Shown: positions 23,848 through 32,570 of the stretch, one piece after another
Numbering within the stretch: position 1 is the stretch's first letter
Layout: every line of letters starts with the position of its first letter
Source: JAYRZB01 sp041916675
GTDB lineage: Bacteria; Pseudomonadota; Alphaproteobacteria; Rhizobiales; Devosiaceae
NCBI GenBank assembly: GCA_041916675.1
Contig: JAYRZB010000011.1
Coordinates: forward strand, 13,114-77,113
Direction: 5' to 3'
DNA: 64,000 nucleotides
Notes under the pieces: model-generated
Told to the model about the DNA's origin: nothing
The model's input: the letters and a program-made list of their open reading frames with translations, nothing else
The model's database searches: none
Translations under genes and position numbers: made by a program

Positions 23848-24539
23848 CCGGGGAGGAAAAACGCGCCCTCGCCGGGGAATATGTGCTCGGTCTCCTCGAT
23901 GACGCCGCCCGGCAGGATTTCGACCGCCGCGCCGAAGCCGACCCCGAACTTGCCGCCATGGCCCAGGCCTTGGCCGATCGCATGGCCGCGCTCGATGCCA
24001 CCGCACCGTCTCTCCCGCATGATCCGGCCCTGTGGTCGCGCATCGAGGCCCGGCTCGACGTGGCACCCGAAACCAGTGTTGTCCCCTTCCGTGCCCGGCC
24101 GCCATTATCGCGCTGGTTGCTGCCGCTCGCCGCCTCGGTTCTTGTCGCGCTCGGCGTCGGCTATTTCACCGGCACCGCCACCCGCCCCCTGCTCGAACCC
24201 ACCGTGATTGCCGTCATGCTCAATCAGGGCGAAGGCACGCCCTCGGTTATTGTCGAGGCCTATGCAGACGACAGCGTGCGATTGATCCCGCTTGAGCGCT
24301 TCTCAGCGCCCAAGGGGCAGATCCTGCAGGTCTGGACCCTGCCCGATCCGGCCACCGGCCCGGTCTCGCTCGGCACAATTGGCGCAGCGATAGAAACCCG
24401 GCTCAAGGGTCCTAACCTGCCGGTCCCGGCAGAGGGCCAGCTATACGAAATCACCCTCGAACCCGCCCCCGGTTCCCCCACCGGCCGCCCCACCGGCCCG
24501 GTGCTGGTCAAGGGCTATGCCTACAAGCCGGTGCGATAA
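23844..24539 (+). CDS. Anti-sigma factor, RskA/anti-sigma-K type
   Basis: The 231-residue protein has an N-terminal cytoplasmic helical domain with AGEYVLGLLDDAARQDFDRR. A single membrane helix lies at about residues 91-109, and a periplasmic C-terminal domain includes GQILQVWTLPDP and YEITLEPAPGSPTGRPTGPV, as in RskA. It presumably sequesters the ECF sigma factor until its periplasmic domain is cleaved or altered. Start and order are fixed by the overlap with the sigma gene. Confidence 0.88.
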   Translation: MTGEEKRALAGEYVLGLLDDAARQDFDRRAEADPELAAMAQALADRMAALDATAPSLPHDPALWSRIEARLDVAPETSVVPFRARPPLSRWLLPLAASVLVALGVGYFTGTATRPLLEPTVIAVMLNQGEGTPSVIVEAYADDSVRLIPLERFSAPKGQILQVWTLPDPATGPVSLGTIGAAIETRLKGPNLPVPAEGQLYEITLEPAPGSPTGRPTGPVLVKGYAYKPVR

Positions 24540-24694
24540 CCCGCATGACGCCCGTCACCCTCGGCGAGGGTACGGACAGAGTGCCGCTGGAGACCTTGAA
24601 AACCCTCGTTCCGGTTGACAAACACCGCTATCCAAACGATGTGGAACACCACGCATTCAAGCTTCGCGCTTCCAAGGATTGAAGGTTTCCTCCC

Positions 24695-25792
24695 ATGGGT
24701 TTCAAAATGGGCATTGTCGGTCTGCCCAACGTTGGCAAATCGACGCTTTTCAACGCGCTGACCCGCACCGCTGCCGCCCAGGCCGCCAACTTTCCCTTCT
24801 GCACCATCGAGCCCAATGTCGGTGAGGTCTCGGTGCCCGATCCGCGGCTCGAAAAGATCGCCGCTATCGCCAAATCGCAGGCCATTCTGCCCGCCCGCAT
24901 GAGCTTTGTGGATATCGCCGGCCTGGTGAAGGGCGCCTCGCGCGGCGAAGGTTTGGGCAACCAGTTCCTCGCCAATATCCGAGAATGCGACGCCATCGCC
25001 TATGTGCTGCGCTGCTTTGAGGACCCCAACATCATCCACGTCGCCAACAAGGTCGATCCGATCTCGGACGCCGATGTGGTGGAAACCGAATTGATGCTGG
25101 CCGATCTTGAAAGCCTCGAGAAGCGCCGCAACGGCGTCGAGAAAAAGGCCAAGGGCGGTGACAAGGATGCCAAGCTCACACTCGACCTGATCGACCGCGC
25201 CCTCGTGCTGCTGCGCGAGGGCAAGTCAGCGCGCCTTGTGCAGCGCAGCGCCGAGGAGGAGAAAGCCTTCTGGGAACTCCAGTTGCTCACCTCCAAGCCG
25301 GCCCTTTATGTCTGTAATGTCGATGAAGGCTCCGCCGCAACCGGCAATGCCATGACGCAGAAGGTCATGGATTATGCCAAACAGCACAACGCTGCCGTCA
25401 TCGTGATCTCGGCCGAAATCGAAAGCCAGCTGGCTCAGCTCCCCGACGCCGAACAGGCCGAGTATCTCGAAAGCCTTGGCCTGCACGAACCGGGCCTCAA
25501 CCGCCTGATCCGAGAGGCCTACGGCCTCTTAGGTCTGCAGACTTACTTCACCGCCGGTCCCAAGGAAACGCGCGCCTGGACCATTCACAAGGGCGATAAG
25601 GCTCCCGCCGCCGCCGGGGTTATCCATTCCGATTTCGAGCGCGGTTTCATCCGCGCCCAGACGATTGCGTACGACGATTACGTCGCGCTCGGCGGTGAAG
25701 TCCCCGCCAAGGAAGCCGGCAAGGCCCGCGACGAAGGCAAGGAATATGTCGTCAGAGACGGCGATGTCATGCTGTTCAAGTTTAACACGTGA
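24695..25792 (+). CDS. ychF: Redox-regulated ATPase YchF
   Basis: The 365-residue Obg-family P-loop protein binds ATP rather than GTP and interacts with ribosomes. The P-loop is GLPNVGKST near the N-terminus, the G3 motif is DIAGL, and the nucleotide-specificity motif is NVDE in place of NKxD. A coiled coil follows G3 and a TGS domain closes the protein (ETRAWTIHKG, then EGKEYVVRDGDVMLFKFNT). A TTGACA at 24615-24620 may be its -35 box. The gene usually follows pth; here the sigma module lies between. Confidence 0.96.
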   Translation: MGFKMGIVGLPNVGKSTLFNALTRTAAAQAANFPFCTIEPNVGEVSVPDPRLEKIAAIAKSQAILPARMSFVDIAGLVKGASRGEGLGNQFLANIRECDAIAYVLRCFEDPNIIHVANKVDPISDADVVETELMLADLESLEKRRNGVEKKAKGGDKDAKLTLDLIDRALVLLREGKSARLVQRSAEEEKAFWELQLLTSKPALYVCNVDEGSAATGNAMTQKVMDYAKQHNAAVIVISAEIESQLAQLPDAEQAEYLESLGLHEPGLNRLIREAYGLLGLQTYFTAGPKETRAWTIHKGDKAPAAAGVIHSDFERGFIRAQTIAYDDYVALGGEVPAKEAGKARDEGKEYVVRDGDVMLFKFNT

Positions 25793-25822
25793 GGGCGTGC
25801 GGCTTTGCTGCCCGGGGGACCC

Positions 25823-26266
25823 GTGTATTCGGTCGGACTGATCCCTGTTACCCCGTCCACGGCGGGCTTTGACGCGCTCAAGCTGGAAAGCCTTGCCGAA
25901 GGGCTCAACATGCTGGCGCGCTTCGAGGCCAACTGGGCAAGCGGCGCCAACAGGTTTGACCAGCCCGGTGAAATCTTCCTTGGCGCAACGGTCTCAGGCC
26001 ACCTTGCCGGAGTGGGCGGACTGAATGTTGACCCCTACGACCCTGAACCCGGCATGGGCCGTGTCCGTCATCTTTACGTATCGGCGACAAACCGGCGCCA
26101 GGGCATCGGACTGACCCTTGTAAACGCCATTATCGCGTCAGCCCGGGGTCATTTCCGCTGCATCACCACCAATGCACCATCCACTGCCTATGCGTTTTAC
26201 GAAGGCCTCAGCTTCAGGCGCATCGACGGTGTCGTCGACCTCACGCACCGGCTTTACCTCACCTGA
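25823..26266 (+). CDS. GNAT family N-acetyltransferase
   Basis: A GCN5-type acetyltransferase of 147 residues from a GTG at 25823, with GGGGGA just upstream; a TTG at 25805 would give 153 residues. The acetyl-CoA loop is RRQGIGLTLVNAII, preceded by VRHLYVSATN, and the C-terminal STAYAFYEGLSFRRIDGVVD carries the usual catalytic Tyr. The substrate is unknown. It lies 31 bp after ychF and may be co-transcribed with it. Confidence 0.8.
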   Translation: MYSVGLIPVTPSTAGFDALKLESLAEGLNMLARFEANWASGANRFDQPGEIFLGATVSGHLAGVGGLNVDPYDPEPGMGRVRHLYVSATNRRQGIGLTLVNAIIASARGHFRCITTNAPSTAYAFYEGLSFRRIDGVVDLTHRLYLT

Positions 26267-26353
26267 CCCGATTGCGCGAACACACCGCCACAACCTCTTG
26301 CCATAAACGCCCGAACCGGTGCATCAATGCCGCGCTGACGTATAGGGCAAGCC

Positions 26354-26848
26354 ATGACCAATCCCGTCACCAAGGATCGCCGTCACTATGAAGATCTCGC
26401 CGTTGGCGAGGTCATTCCCCTTGGCCACACCAAGGTGAACAAGCGCATGATCTTTGCCTTCGCCCGCGAGTTCGACCCCTTCCCATTCCATCTCGATGAA
26501 GCCGCCGCCAAGGCGTCGCTGCTTGGTGGGCTGGCATCGAGCGGCTGGCAGACGGCCGCGCTCAGCCTGCGTATGGTGGTCGATGCCTTCCTGTCCACCA
26601 TTGCCTCGATGGGCGGGCTCGGCTTTTCCGATCTGAAATGGAAACGCCCGCTCATGGTCGATGACACCATCACCGGCACCGTCACCATTGCCGAGCTGCG
26701 CCGCTCGCGCTCACACCCCGAACGCGGCATTGTCACCCTCGATTTCGACATTCGCAACCAGAAGGGCGAGCCTGTCATGTCCATGCGGCTGGCCAACCTT
26801 GTGGAAGTGCGCCATCCGCAAGCCCCCTCCGAAGGTCAGCCATCGTGA
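26354..26848 (+). CDS. MaoC family dehydratase, first of two
   Basis: A 164-residue hot-dog-fold protein with the MaoC hydratase features FAREFDPFPFHLDEAAAK and LASSGWQTAALSLRMV. Such proteins hydrate trans-2-enoyl-CoA thioesters. The gene overlaps a second MaoC gene (GTGA at 26845-26848). Tandem MaoC pairs next to ychF are common in Hyphomicrobiales, and the two may form a heterodimer. The physiological acyl-CoA is unknown. Confidence 0.88.
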   Translation: MTNPVTKDRRHYEDLAVGEVIPLGHTKVNKRMIFAFAREFDPFPFHLDEAAAKASLLGGLASSGWQTAALSLRMVVDAFLSTIASMGGLGFSDLKWKRPLMVDDTITGTVTIAELRRSRSHPERGIVTLDFDIRNQKGEPVMSMRLANLVEVRHPQAPSEGQPS

Positions 26849-27408
26849 CCTACTGGTTTGAAGACATCCCGGTGAATCAGGCGTTCAATCTGGGAACGCA
26901 CACCTTTACCGAGGACGAAATTATTCGCTTCGGCAAGCTTTACGATCCGCAATACCTGCACACCGATCCGGAAGCGGCCAGGCACAGCCATTTCGGCGGG
27001 CTGATCGCCTCGGGCTGGCACACCGTCTCGATCGGGCATCGCAAGATGGTCGATGCCCTCTTCGCCCAGGAAGAGGAGATGCGCGAAAAGGGCCTTCAGC
27101 CCGGCGTTTCCGGCCCCTCGCCGGGCGTGAACAAGATGGAATTCAAGGCCCCCGTGCGCCCCGGCGACACGGTGACCTATTCGCTCACCGTGCTCTCGAA
27201 GCGCCCGAGCAATTCCATTCCGGGCTGGGGCCTGCTGTTTCACGACCTAACGGCCAGCAACCAGCGCGGCGAACTGGTCTATCATGCCGAACTCGTCGGC
27301 TTCACCAAACTGCGCGATTTCAAGGCCCCGTTGCGCATGCGGCTGGCGCTGGCCCTTTCGCGCCTGCCCGGCCTCGGCGGGCTCGCCAGACGCCGCAAGC
27401 GAGGCTGA
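26845..27408 (+). CDS. MaoC family dehydratase, second of two
   Basis: A 187-residue hot-dog-fold protein starting at a GTG that overlaps the preceding stop. Family features are FGKLYDPQYLHTDPEAARHS and LIASGWHTVSIGHRKMV; the Asp and His of the hydratase dyad are both present. Its C-terminus is extended by a basic stretch RMRLALALSRLPGLGGLARR that may touch the membrane. It is paralogous to the first MaoC gene and probably works with it. Confidence 0.88.
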   Translation: MTYWFEDIPVNQAFNLGTHTFTEDEIIRFGKLYDPQYLHTDPEAARHSHFGGLIASGWHTVSIGHRKMVDALFAQEEEMREKGLQPGVSGPSPGVNKMEFKAPVRPGDTVTYSLTVLSKRPSNSIPGWGLLFHDLTASNQRGELVYHAELVGFTKLRDFKAPLRMRLALALSRLPGLGGLARRRKRG

Positions 27409-27463
27409 CCCGCACGCGGCAAAAATGCTATCAAGGCCCCGTGCCTGCCCTGGAGATTCGCCG

Positions 27464-27805
27464 ATGCGTTCCCTGATCCTTGCCCTCGCTCTTGTTGCTG
27501 CCGCCGCCACCGGCACGCTGGCGCAGGAATTTACCGGCAACTGGGAATGCAAGGCCGGCGATGCGCAGGCGGGCCTGCTCACCATCTATGGGCCGAGTTA
27601 CATTTATGCCTCGCCCGTTTTCAAGGACCCCGCTTCGGGCAGCGGCAGCGTCACCGGCTATTCCGATGGCGTCACCTTCAACGATGGCCCGCTTGTGTCG
27701 GCCCTCGGCCTTGCCGCCGGACGGCTGGTGCCGGTTGCCGATGGCCGCCTGCAGATGAACCTCGAAAGCCAGACAGCGGTGGTCCTGACCTGCTTTGCCA
27801 TCTAG
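27464..27805 (+). CDS. Small secreted protein of unknown function
   Basis: A 113-residue protein with a clear signal peptide MRSLILALALVAAAATGTLA, cleaved before QEFTGNW. The mature part is about 90 residues with two cysteines (WECKAG and LTCFAI) that could form a disulfide linking the ends, and repeats of Gly/Ser/Tyr typical of small beta-sandwich periplasmic proteins. TGGAGA precedes the ATG. I do not recognise a family. Confidence 0.65.
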   Translation: MRSLILALALVAAAATGTLAQEFTGNWECKAGDAQAGLLTIYGPSYIYASPVFKDPASGSGSVTGYSDGVTFNDGPLVSALGLAAGRLVPVADGRLQMNLESQTAVVLTCFAI

Positions 27806-27853
27806 GCAAGCCGGTCCAGGCTCCCTATCTCCCAGAAACAACCGGGAGGCCGC

Positions 27854-28657
27854 ATGACTGAGCCCTTCATCACCCGCGCCCGCCTGCGCGCCGATTTTGA
27901 GCGCCTGGGCGTCGCCTCTGGCGATATCGTCATGGCCCATGCCGCCATCAGCAAGGTCGGGCCCCTGCTCAACGGCCCCGATGCCGTCATCGGCGCCCTG
28001 CGCGATGCCATCGGCCCCACAGGCACCCTCATGGCCTATACCGATTGGGACGCGGTCTACGAGGTCCTGCTTGATGATCAGGGCCGCATGCCCGAGGCGT
28101 GGAAGCCCCATATCCCGCCCTATGATCCGCTGACCTCGCGCTCGATTCGCGACAATGGTGCCTTGCCCGAATTCCTGCGCACCACGCCGGGTGCGCTGCG
28201 CAGCGCCAATTCCGGCGCTGCCATGACCGCCATCGGCCCCCGCGCCGAATGGCTCCTCGCCGATCATCCGCTGGACTATGGCTATGGCCCGGGTTCGCCG
28301 CTTGCCCGGCTGGTCGAAGCGCGTGGCAAGGTGGTCCTGATCGGCGCCCCGCGCGATACCATCACGCTCCTCCATCATGCCGAACACCTCGCCAATATTC
28401 CGGGCAAGCGCATCCGCCGCATCGAAGTCCCCTTCGCCACCCCCAACGGCACAGTCTGGCGCTTTGTCGAAGAGTTCGACACCGGCAATCCGGTCGTCCC
28501 CGGCCTGCCCGATGATTATTTCGGCACAATCCTCACCCAATTCCTTGAGGCCGGCGCCGGGCAGACCGGCCTGGTTGGCCACGCCGAAAGCATTCTCGTC
28601 CCCGCCGCCGAAATCACCGCCTTCGCCGTCAACTGGCTCGAACGCCACTGCCAATAG
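27854..28657 (+). CDS. Aminoglycoside N(3)-acetyltransferase-like protein
   Basis: A 267-residue member of the AAC(3) / Antibiotic_NAT family, which transfers acetyl from acetyl-CoA to the 3-amino group of aminoglycosides. Features include DIVMAHAAISKVGPLL near the N-terminus, GPTGTLMAYTDWDAVYEV, RSANSGAAMTAIGPRAEWLL and DTITLLHHAEHLA. Whether it confers resistance or acts on another amine is unknown. A strong GGGAGG precedes the ATG. It is followed by 440 bp of mosaic repeat. Confidence 0.85.
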   Translation: MTEPFITRARLRADFERLGVASGDIVMAHAAISKVGPLLNGPDAVIGALRDAIGPTGTLMAYTDWDAVYEVLLDDQGRMPEAWKPHIPPYDPLTSRSIRDNGALPEFLRTTPGALRSANSGAAMTAIGPRAEWLLADHPLDYGYGPGSPLARLVEARGKVVLIGAPRDTITLLHHAEHLANIPGKRIRRIEVPFATPNGTVWRFVEEFDTGNPVVPGLPDDYFGTILTQFLEAGAGQTGLVGHAESILVPAAEITAFAVNWLERHCQ

Positions 28658-28682
28658 GGCAATGCCCTCCGCCGCTTCAACC

Positions 28683-29002
28683 GGTCCCCTCCCCGCGGGG
28701 GAAGTGCTTGTATTGGACTGTCGGCGGCTCCCCTCACCCCCACCCCATCCCTCCCCCTTAAGAAGGAGGGAGGCCATATGGCACGGCCTGCGTGTCTGCT
28801 CCCCCTTCAGGGGGGACTGTTTAATTGGAGCGCGCGTACCCCCGCCTTGATCCTCCCCCTAGAAGGGGGAGGAAACACGCAAGCCGTGAAACACGGGCTC
28901 CCTCCCTCTTGAGGGGGAGGGATGGGGTGGGGGTGTGGGGAGCCACCGGCAGTCCGATGTGAACACTCCCCCTTCAGGGGGAGGGTCAGGGTGGGGTAGG
29001 AC
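28683..29002. repeat. GC-rich mosaic intergenic repeat, copy 2
   Basis: Most of the 444-bp gap after the AAC(3)-like gene is a run of CCCTCCCC/GGGGAGGG palindromes with linkers. The block 28820-28969 is the reverse complement of 10381-10530 with only about four differences, and is similar in direct orientation to 63723-63867. An upstream segment carries the other orientation, so the copy is composite. Confidence 0.85.
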
Positions 29003-29101
29003 GCGGAAACGTCATTCAGTGCCAGGCACTAAAGCCGCACTCCTGACACGCCCTGACGCACGGTCCCCCTACACCAGTCCCACACCAACGGAGATCGAGC
29101 C

Positions 29102-29500
29102 ATGGCCCTCACCGCCACCTGCCACTGCGGCGCCACCAGCATCACCCTGCCCGCTCAACCCACAGCCGCCACCGCCTGCAACTGCACCTATTGCGCCCGC
29201 ACCGGCGCGGTCTGGGCCTACTACAAACCGGGCGAATTGACCTTCAACGCGCAAAAGGGTGAAACCACCTATAGCCCCGGCGGCATGAACCGCCATCATT
29301 TCTGCAGCACCTGTGGCATGCAGACCTGGGGCGATTCCCCCGATTGGGCCTCGATGTACAACGCCGACGGCTCGCCCAAGAACGGCGACGCCTCCGCCCT
29401 GCCGACCGAGCGGATTTACGCGGTCAATCTCAAACTGATCGATGGCCTGGACTGGTCGGCCATCGCCATCACCGAGGTCGACGGCCGCAACAACTGGTAG
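29102..29500 (+). CDS. GFA family (CENP-V/GFA domain) protein
   Basis: A 132-residue zinc protein of the glutathione-dependent formaldehyde-activating enzyme family. The metal ligands show as CHCG near residue 8, CNCTYC near residue 27 and FCSTCGMQTW near residue 67. Members catalyse or assist glutathione adduct formation; many have no assigned substrate. It is convergent with apt, with only 3 bp between stops. Confidence 0.85.
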   Translation: MALTATCHCGATSITLPAQPTAATACNCTYCARTGAVWAYYKPGELTFNAQKGETTYSPGGMNRHHFCSTCGMQTWGDSPDWASMYNADGSPKNGDASALPTERIYAVNLKLIDGLDWSAIAITEVDGRNNW

Positions 29501-29503
29501 GGC

Positions 29504-30034
29504 CTAGTGCCCTTCAAAGTCGATCAGCTTGAAGATATCGACGCCTTCCGCCCGCAGCTTGGCCGCGCCGCCGAGCTCGGGCAGGTCGATCACAAAGGCT
29601 GCATGGTCGGCTTTGGCCCCGGTGCGGCGCAACAGGCCAATGGCAGCAATCGCCGTGCCGCCGGTGGCGATCAGGTCATCGACCAGCAGCACCTTGTGGC
29701 CGGCATTGATCACATCGGCATGCACCTCGATGGTATCCACGCCATATTCGAGCGCATAGTTCTGCCCCAGCGTCTGGCCCGGCAGCTTCCCCTTCTTGCG
29801 GATCGGCACAAAGCCCACGCCCAGCGCAATCGCCACCCCGGCCCCGAAGATGAAGCCGCGGGCCTCGATCCCGGCCACATGGGTAATCCCCATGCCGCGA
29901 TGCGCCGCTGCAATGCGCTCGACACTTTCCTTGAACCCGGCCGGATGCTCGATCAGCGTCGTGATATCGCGGAACAGAATGCCCTTCTTGGGGTAGTCGG
30001 GAATGGTGCGGACGAGCGACTTCAGGTCAAGCAT
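29504..30034 (-). CDS. apt: Adenine phosphoribosyltransferase
   Basis: The 176-residue purine-salvage enzyme forms AMP from adenine and PRPP. The PRPP loop is VLLVDDLIATGGTAIAAI, and the N-terminal IPDYPKKGILFRDITTLIEH and KGKLPGQTLGQNYALEYG flexible loop match the family. The gene is monocistronic. The start at 30034 opens MLDLKSLVRTIPDYPKKG. Confidence 0.96.
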   Translation of the reverse strand: MLDLKSLVRTIPDYPKKGILFRDITTLIEHPAGFKESVERIAAAHRGMGITHVAGIEARGFIFGAGVAIALGVGFVPIRKKGKLPGQTLGQNYALEYGVDTIEVHADVINAGHKVLLVDDLIATGGTAIAAIGLLRRTGAKADHAAFVIDLPELGGAAKLRAEGVDIFKLIDFEGH

Positions 30035-30123
30035 GGCAACTCCAGCGCGCGCGGAAAAGGCATGCGCAACAAAGCGCAGGACGCTCTGCGCCGCAAGGCC
30101 CCGGCGGTGGAATTAATGTCGCG

Positions 30124-30312
30124 TCAGTCCCCGATGCGCTTGCGCGGCACAACCTTGCGGGCCAGCACACCGGCATTGTAGGCGGCATTGCGCGTGACCT
30201 TGATGGCGTTTTCGCGCACCGCCGGATTGCTTGCCACGGCCCGCACCACCGGGTGGCGCGCCACTGACACAGCCAGGGTGATGGCACTGACAGCAAGGCG
30301 GATCGGCAGCAT
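30124..30312 (-). CDS. Small basic amphipathic protein, hypothetical
   Basis: A 62-residue protein beginning MLPIRLAVSAITLAVSVARH and ending in a basic tail VVPRKRIGD. AAGGAG lies ten bases before the ATG, a strong ribosome site that decides this start over the longer frame. One weakly hydrophobic helix at the N-terminus is followed by an amphipathic helix. I do not recognise a family. It lies between apt and the cytochrome bc1 operon, all on the minus strand. Confidence 0.6.
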   Translation of the reverse strand: MLPIRLAVSAITLAVSVARHPVVRAVASNPAVRENAIKVTRNAAYNAGVLARKVVPRKRIGD

Positions 30313-30374
30313 CGTCTTCTCCTTCAGGCAAGCGAAATCAATGTGGGGCGCAATTGCCGCCAAGGCAAGGCCCG

Positions 30375-30403
30375 CAAAAACAAAGGGCCCCCGCGGGGCC
30401 CTT
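30375..30403 (-). terminator. Terminator of the cytochrome bc1 operon
   Basis: AAGGGCCCC (30383-30391) and GGGGCCCTT (30395-30403) form a 9-bp stem with a 3-base loop. On the minus strand the stem is followed by TGTTTTTG. It lies 26 bp after the cytochrome c1 stop. Confidence 0.85.
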
Positions 30404-30428
30404 CATATTCGTCACCGATGCGTTTCGA

Positions 30429-31283
30429 TCAGTGTTCGACACCGGCCCACAGGCGGCGCTTGACCATGTACATCAGGCCCGCGAACAGGATCAGGAACAA
30501 CAGCACACGGAAACCGGCTTCCTTGCGCGCGCCCAGGTGCGGATCGGCTGCCCACATCAGGAAGGCCGACACGTCACGGGCATACTGGTCGACCGTCAGC
30601 GGCACCGCACCCGATTCGGCCTCGGCATAAGTCACCAGGCCATCAGACAGCGGTGGCGCCATGCCGATGGCATAGCCGGGGAAGTAGTGGTTGAAGTACT
30701 TGCCTTCCGGCAGCTCGAAAGCCGTGCCATCCGCGTTGTGGATCTCATGGGGCACTTCCTCCTCATAGCCGGTCAGCAGCGCATGGATATAATCCGGGCC
30801 GCCTTCCTGGTATGCGGTGAAGTAGTTCAGGATCCACCACGGGAAAGGCTGGGTGGTGCCACGCGCCTTGGCCAGAACGCTCATGTCCGGCGGCACGATG
30901 CCGAAGGTGGCAATCGCGTCGGCTTCCGAAAGCGGGGTCGGCCAGCGGTCGGCGGCCACACCCTTGCGGGTGCCACCCTCGACGGTGGAGTCAGCGATGT
31001 CGTACTCAGCCGCAAGTGCCTTGACCTGCTCTTCGGAGAACGACGGGCCGCCTTCTTCTGACAGATTGCGGAAAGCCAGCAGGCGGGCGCCATGGCACCC
31101 GGCGCAGACTTCGCGGAACACCTGGAAACCACGCTGCAACTGGTTGACGTCGTACTTGCCGAACAGCCCGCCAAAGCTCCAGCTCTGCTTTTCGATAACC
31201 ACCGTGCCCGCCGCCATCACCGGCGTCGCCGCCAGCGTGAAGGCCATCAGAACGGCAGCAAAAATGCTCTTGGTCTTGATCAT
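30429..31283 (-). CDS. petC: Cytochrome c1 of the bc1 complex
   Basis: The 284-residue subunit passes electrons from the Rieske protein to cytochrome c. A signal peptide ending ATPVMA leads to the mature AGTVVIEKQSWSF. Heme attachment is CAGCH within REVCAGCHGARLLAFRNL. The axial Met is probably in AIGMAPPL, and the C-terminal anchor is GFRVLLFLILFAGLMYMVKR. I chose the ATG at 31283, since the earlier ATG overlaps petB and lies before the signal peptide. Confidence 0.95.
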   Translation of the reverse strand: MIKTKSIFAAVLMAFTLAATPVMAAGTVVIEKQSWSFGGLFGKYDVNQLQRGFQVFREVCAGCHGARLLAFRNLSEEGGPSFSEEQVKALAAEYDIADSTVEGGTRKGVAADRWPTPLSEADAIATFGIVPPDMSVLAKARGTTQPFPWWILNYFTAYQEGGPDYIHALLTGYEEEVPHEIHNADGTAFELPEGKYFNHYFPGYAIGMAPPLSDGLVTYAEAESGAVPLTVDQYARDVSAFLMWAADPHLGARKEAGFRVLLFLILFAGLMYMVKRRLWAGVEH

Positions 31284-31303
31284 TTTATGGCAGTCCTGAC
31301 TGG

Positions 31304-32557
31304 TCACGAGTGAGCCTTGGCCAACACGGCTTCCGAGATGCTGGCCGGTAGTGGCTTTGGCGTCTCGATGCGGCTGAGCAAGGGCAGGATGATGATGAAG
31401 TGGGCGAAGTAGTAGGCGGTGCAGATCTTGGCCAGCAGCACATAGACGCCTTCGGCCGGGGCTGCGCCGAGATAGGCGAGCGCGATGAAGTTGATCACGA
31501 ACAGCCAGTAGAACCAGCGGAACATCGGGCGGAAGCTGCCCGAGCGCACCTTGGATGTATCAAGCCAGGGCAAAACGAACAGGATCAGGATCGAGCCGGC
31601 AAAGAAGATCACGCCACCGAGCTTTGAGTCGATGAACAGGATGTTGAAGTCGATCGCCCGCAGAATGGCGTAGAACGGCAGGAAATACCATTCAGGCACA
31701 ATGTGCGGCGGCGTCACCTGGCTGTTGGCCATGATGTAATTGTCCGGATGCCCCAGGATATCGGGGGCAAAGAACACAAACCAGGCGAACGGGATCAGGA
31801 AGACCACGATCGCGAACAGGTCCTTCATGGTGTAATAGGGGTGGAACGGCACGGTGTCGCGCCCGTCCTTCACATCAACGCCCAGCGGGTTGTTGTTGCC
31901 CGGAATGTGCAGGGCCCAGATGTGCAGGGCCACCACGGCGGCAATCACGAACGGCAGCAGGTAGTGCAGCGAGAAGAAGCGGTTGAGCGTGGCATTGTCC
32001 ACCGCAAACCCGCCGCGCAGCAGCTGCAGGATCGGGTCACCCACCACCGGAATGGCGGCAAAGATGTTGGTGATCACGGTCGCGGCCCAGAAGCTCATCT
32101 GGCCCCACGGCAGCACATAGCCCATGAAGGCGGTTGCCATCATCAGCACGAAAATCAGCACGCCGAGAATCCAGAGGATTTCGCGCGGCGCCTTGTACGA
32201 GCCGAAATAGAGCCCGCGGAAAATGTGGATATAAACCGCCGCAAAGAACATCGAGGCGCCCACGGCGTGCACGCCCTGGATAATGCGGCCGCCGTTCACG
32301 TCACGGCGGATATGCTCCACCGAGTCAAACGCCAGTGCCACATTGGGGGTATAGTGCATGGCCAGCACAATGCCGGTGATGATCTGCACCACCAGCATGA
32401 AGGCCAGGATCCCGCCGAACGTCCACCAGTAGTTGAGGTTCTTGGGCGTGGGGAAATCCATCAGGTGCTCTTTTGAGAACCTGATGATCGGCAAACGGTC
32501 ATCGAACCATTTTTCGACGCCGTTCTTTGGGGTGTAGCTGCTTTCGTGGCTTGCCAT
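31304..32557 (-). CDS. petB: Cytochrome b of the bc1 complex
   Basis: The 417-residue membrane subunit has eight helices and binds hemes bL and bH between the helices containing FMGYVLPWGQMSFWAA and HYLLPFVIAAVVALHIWALH. The quinol-site loop PEWYFLPFYAILRAI, a variant of the PEWY motif, is intact. The gene follows petA by 13 bp and precedes petC by 20 bp, the standard petABC order. Confidence 0.97.
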   Translation of the reverse strand: MASHESSYTPKNGVEKWFDDRLPIIRFSKEHLMDFPTPKNLNYWWTFGGILAFMLVVQIITGIVLAMHYTPNVALAFDSVEHIRRDVNGGRIIQGVHAVGASMFFAAVYIHIFRGLYFGSYKAPREILWILGVLIFVLMMATAFMGYVLPWGQMSFWAATVITNIFAAIPVVGDPILQLLRGGFAVDNATLNRFFSLHYLLPFVIAAVVALHIWALHIPGNNNPLGVDVKDGRDTVPFHPYYTMKDLFAIVVFLIPFAWFVFFAPDILGHPDNYIMANSQVTPPHIVPEWYFLPFYAILRAIDFNILFIDSKLGGVIFFAGSILILFVLPWLDTSKVRSGSFRPMFRWFYWLFVINFIALAYLGAAPAEGVYVLLAKICTAYYFAHFIIILPLLSRIETPKPLPASISEAVLAKAHS

Positions 32558-32570
32558 TTTGCGCTTCCCC

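Noticed and set aside
24540..24694. Hairpin ACCCTC..GAGGGT after the anti-sigma gene as a terminator
   Set aside because: The stem is short and no T run follows on either strand.
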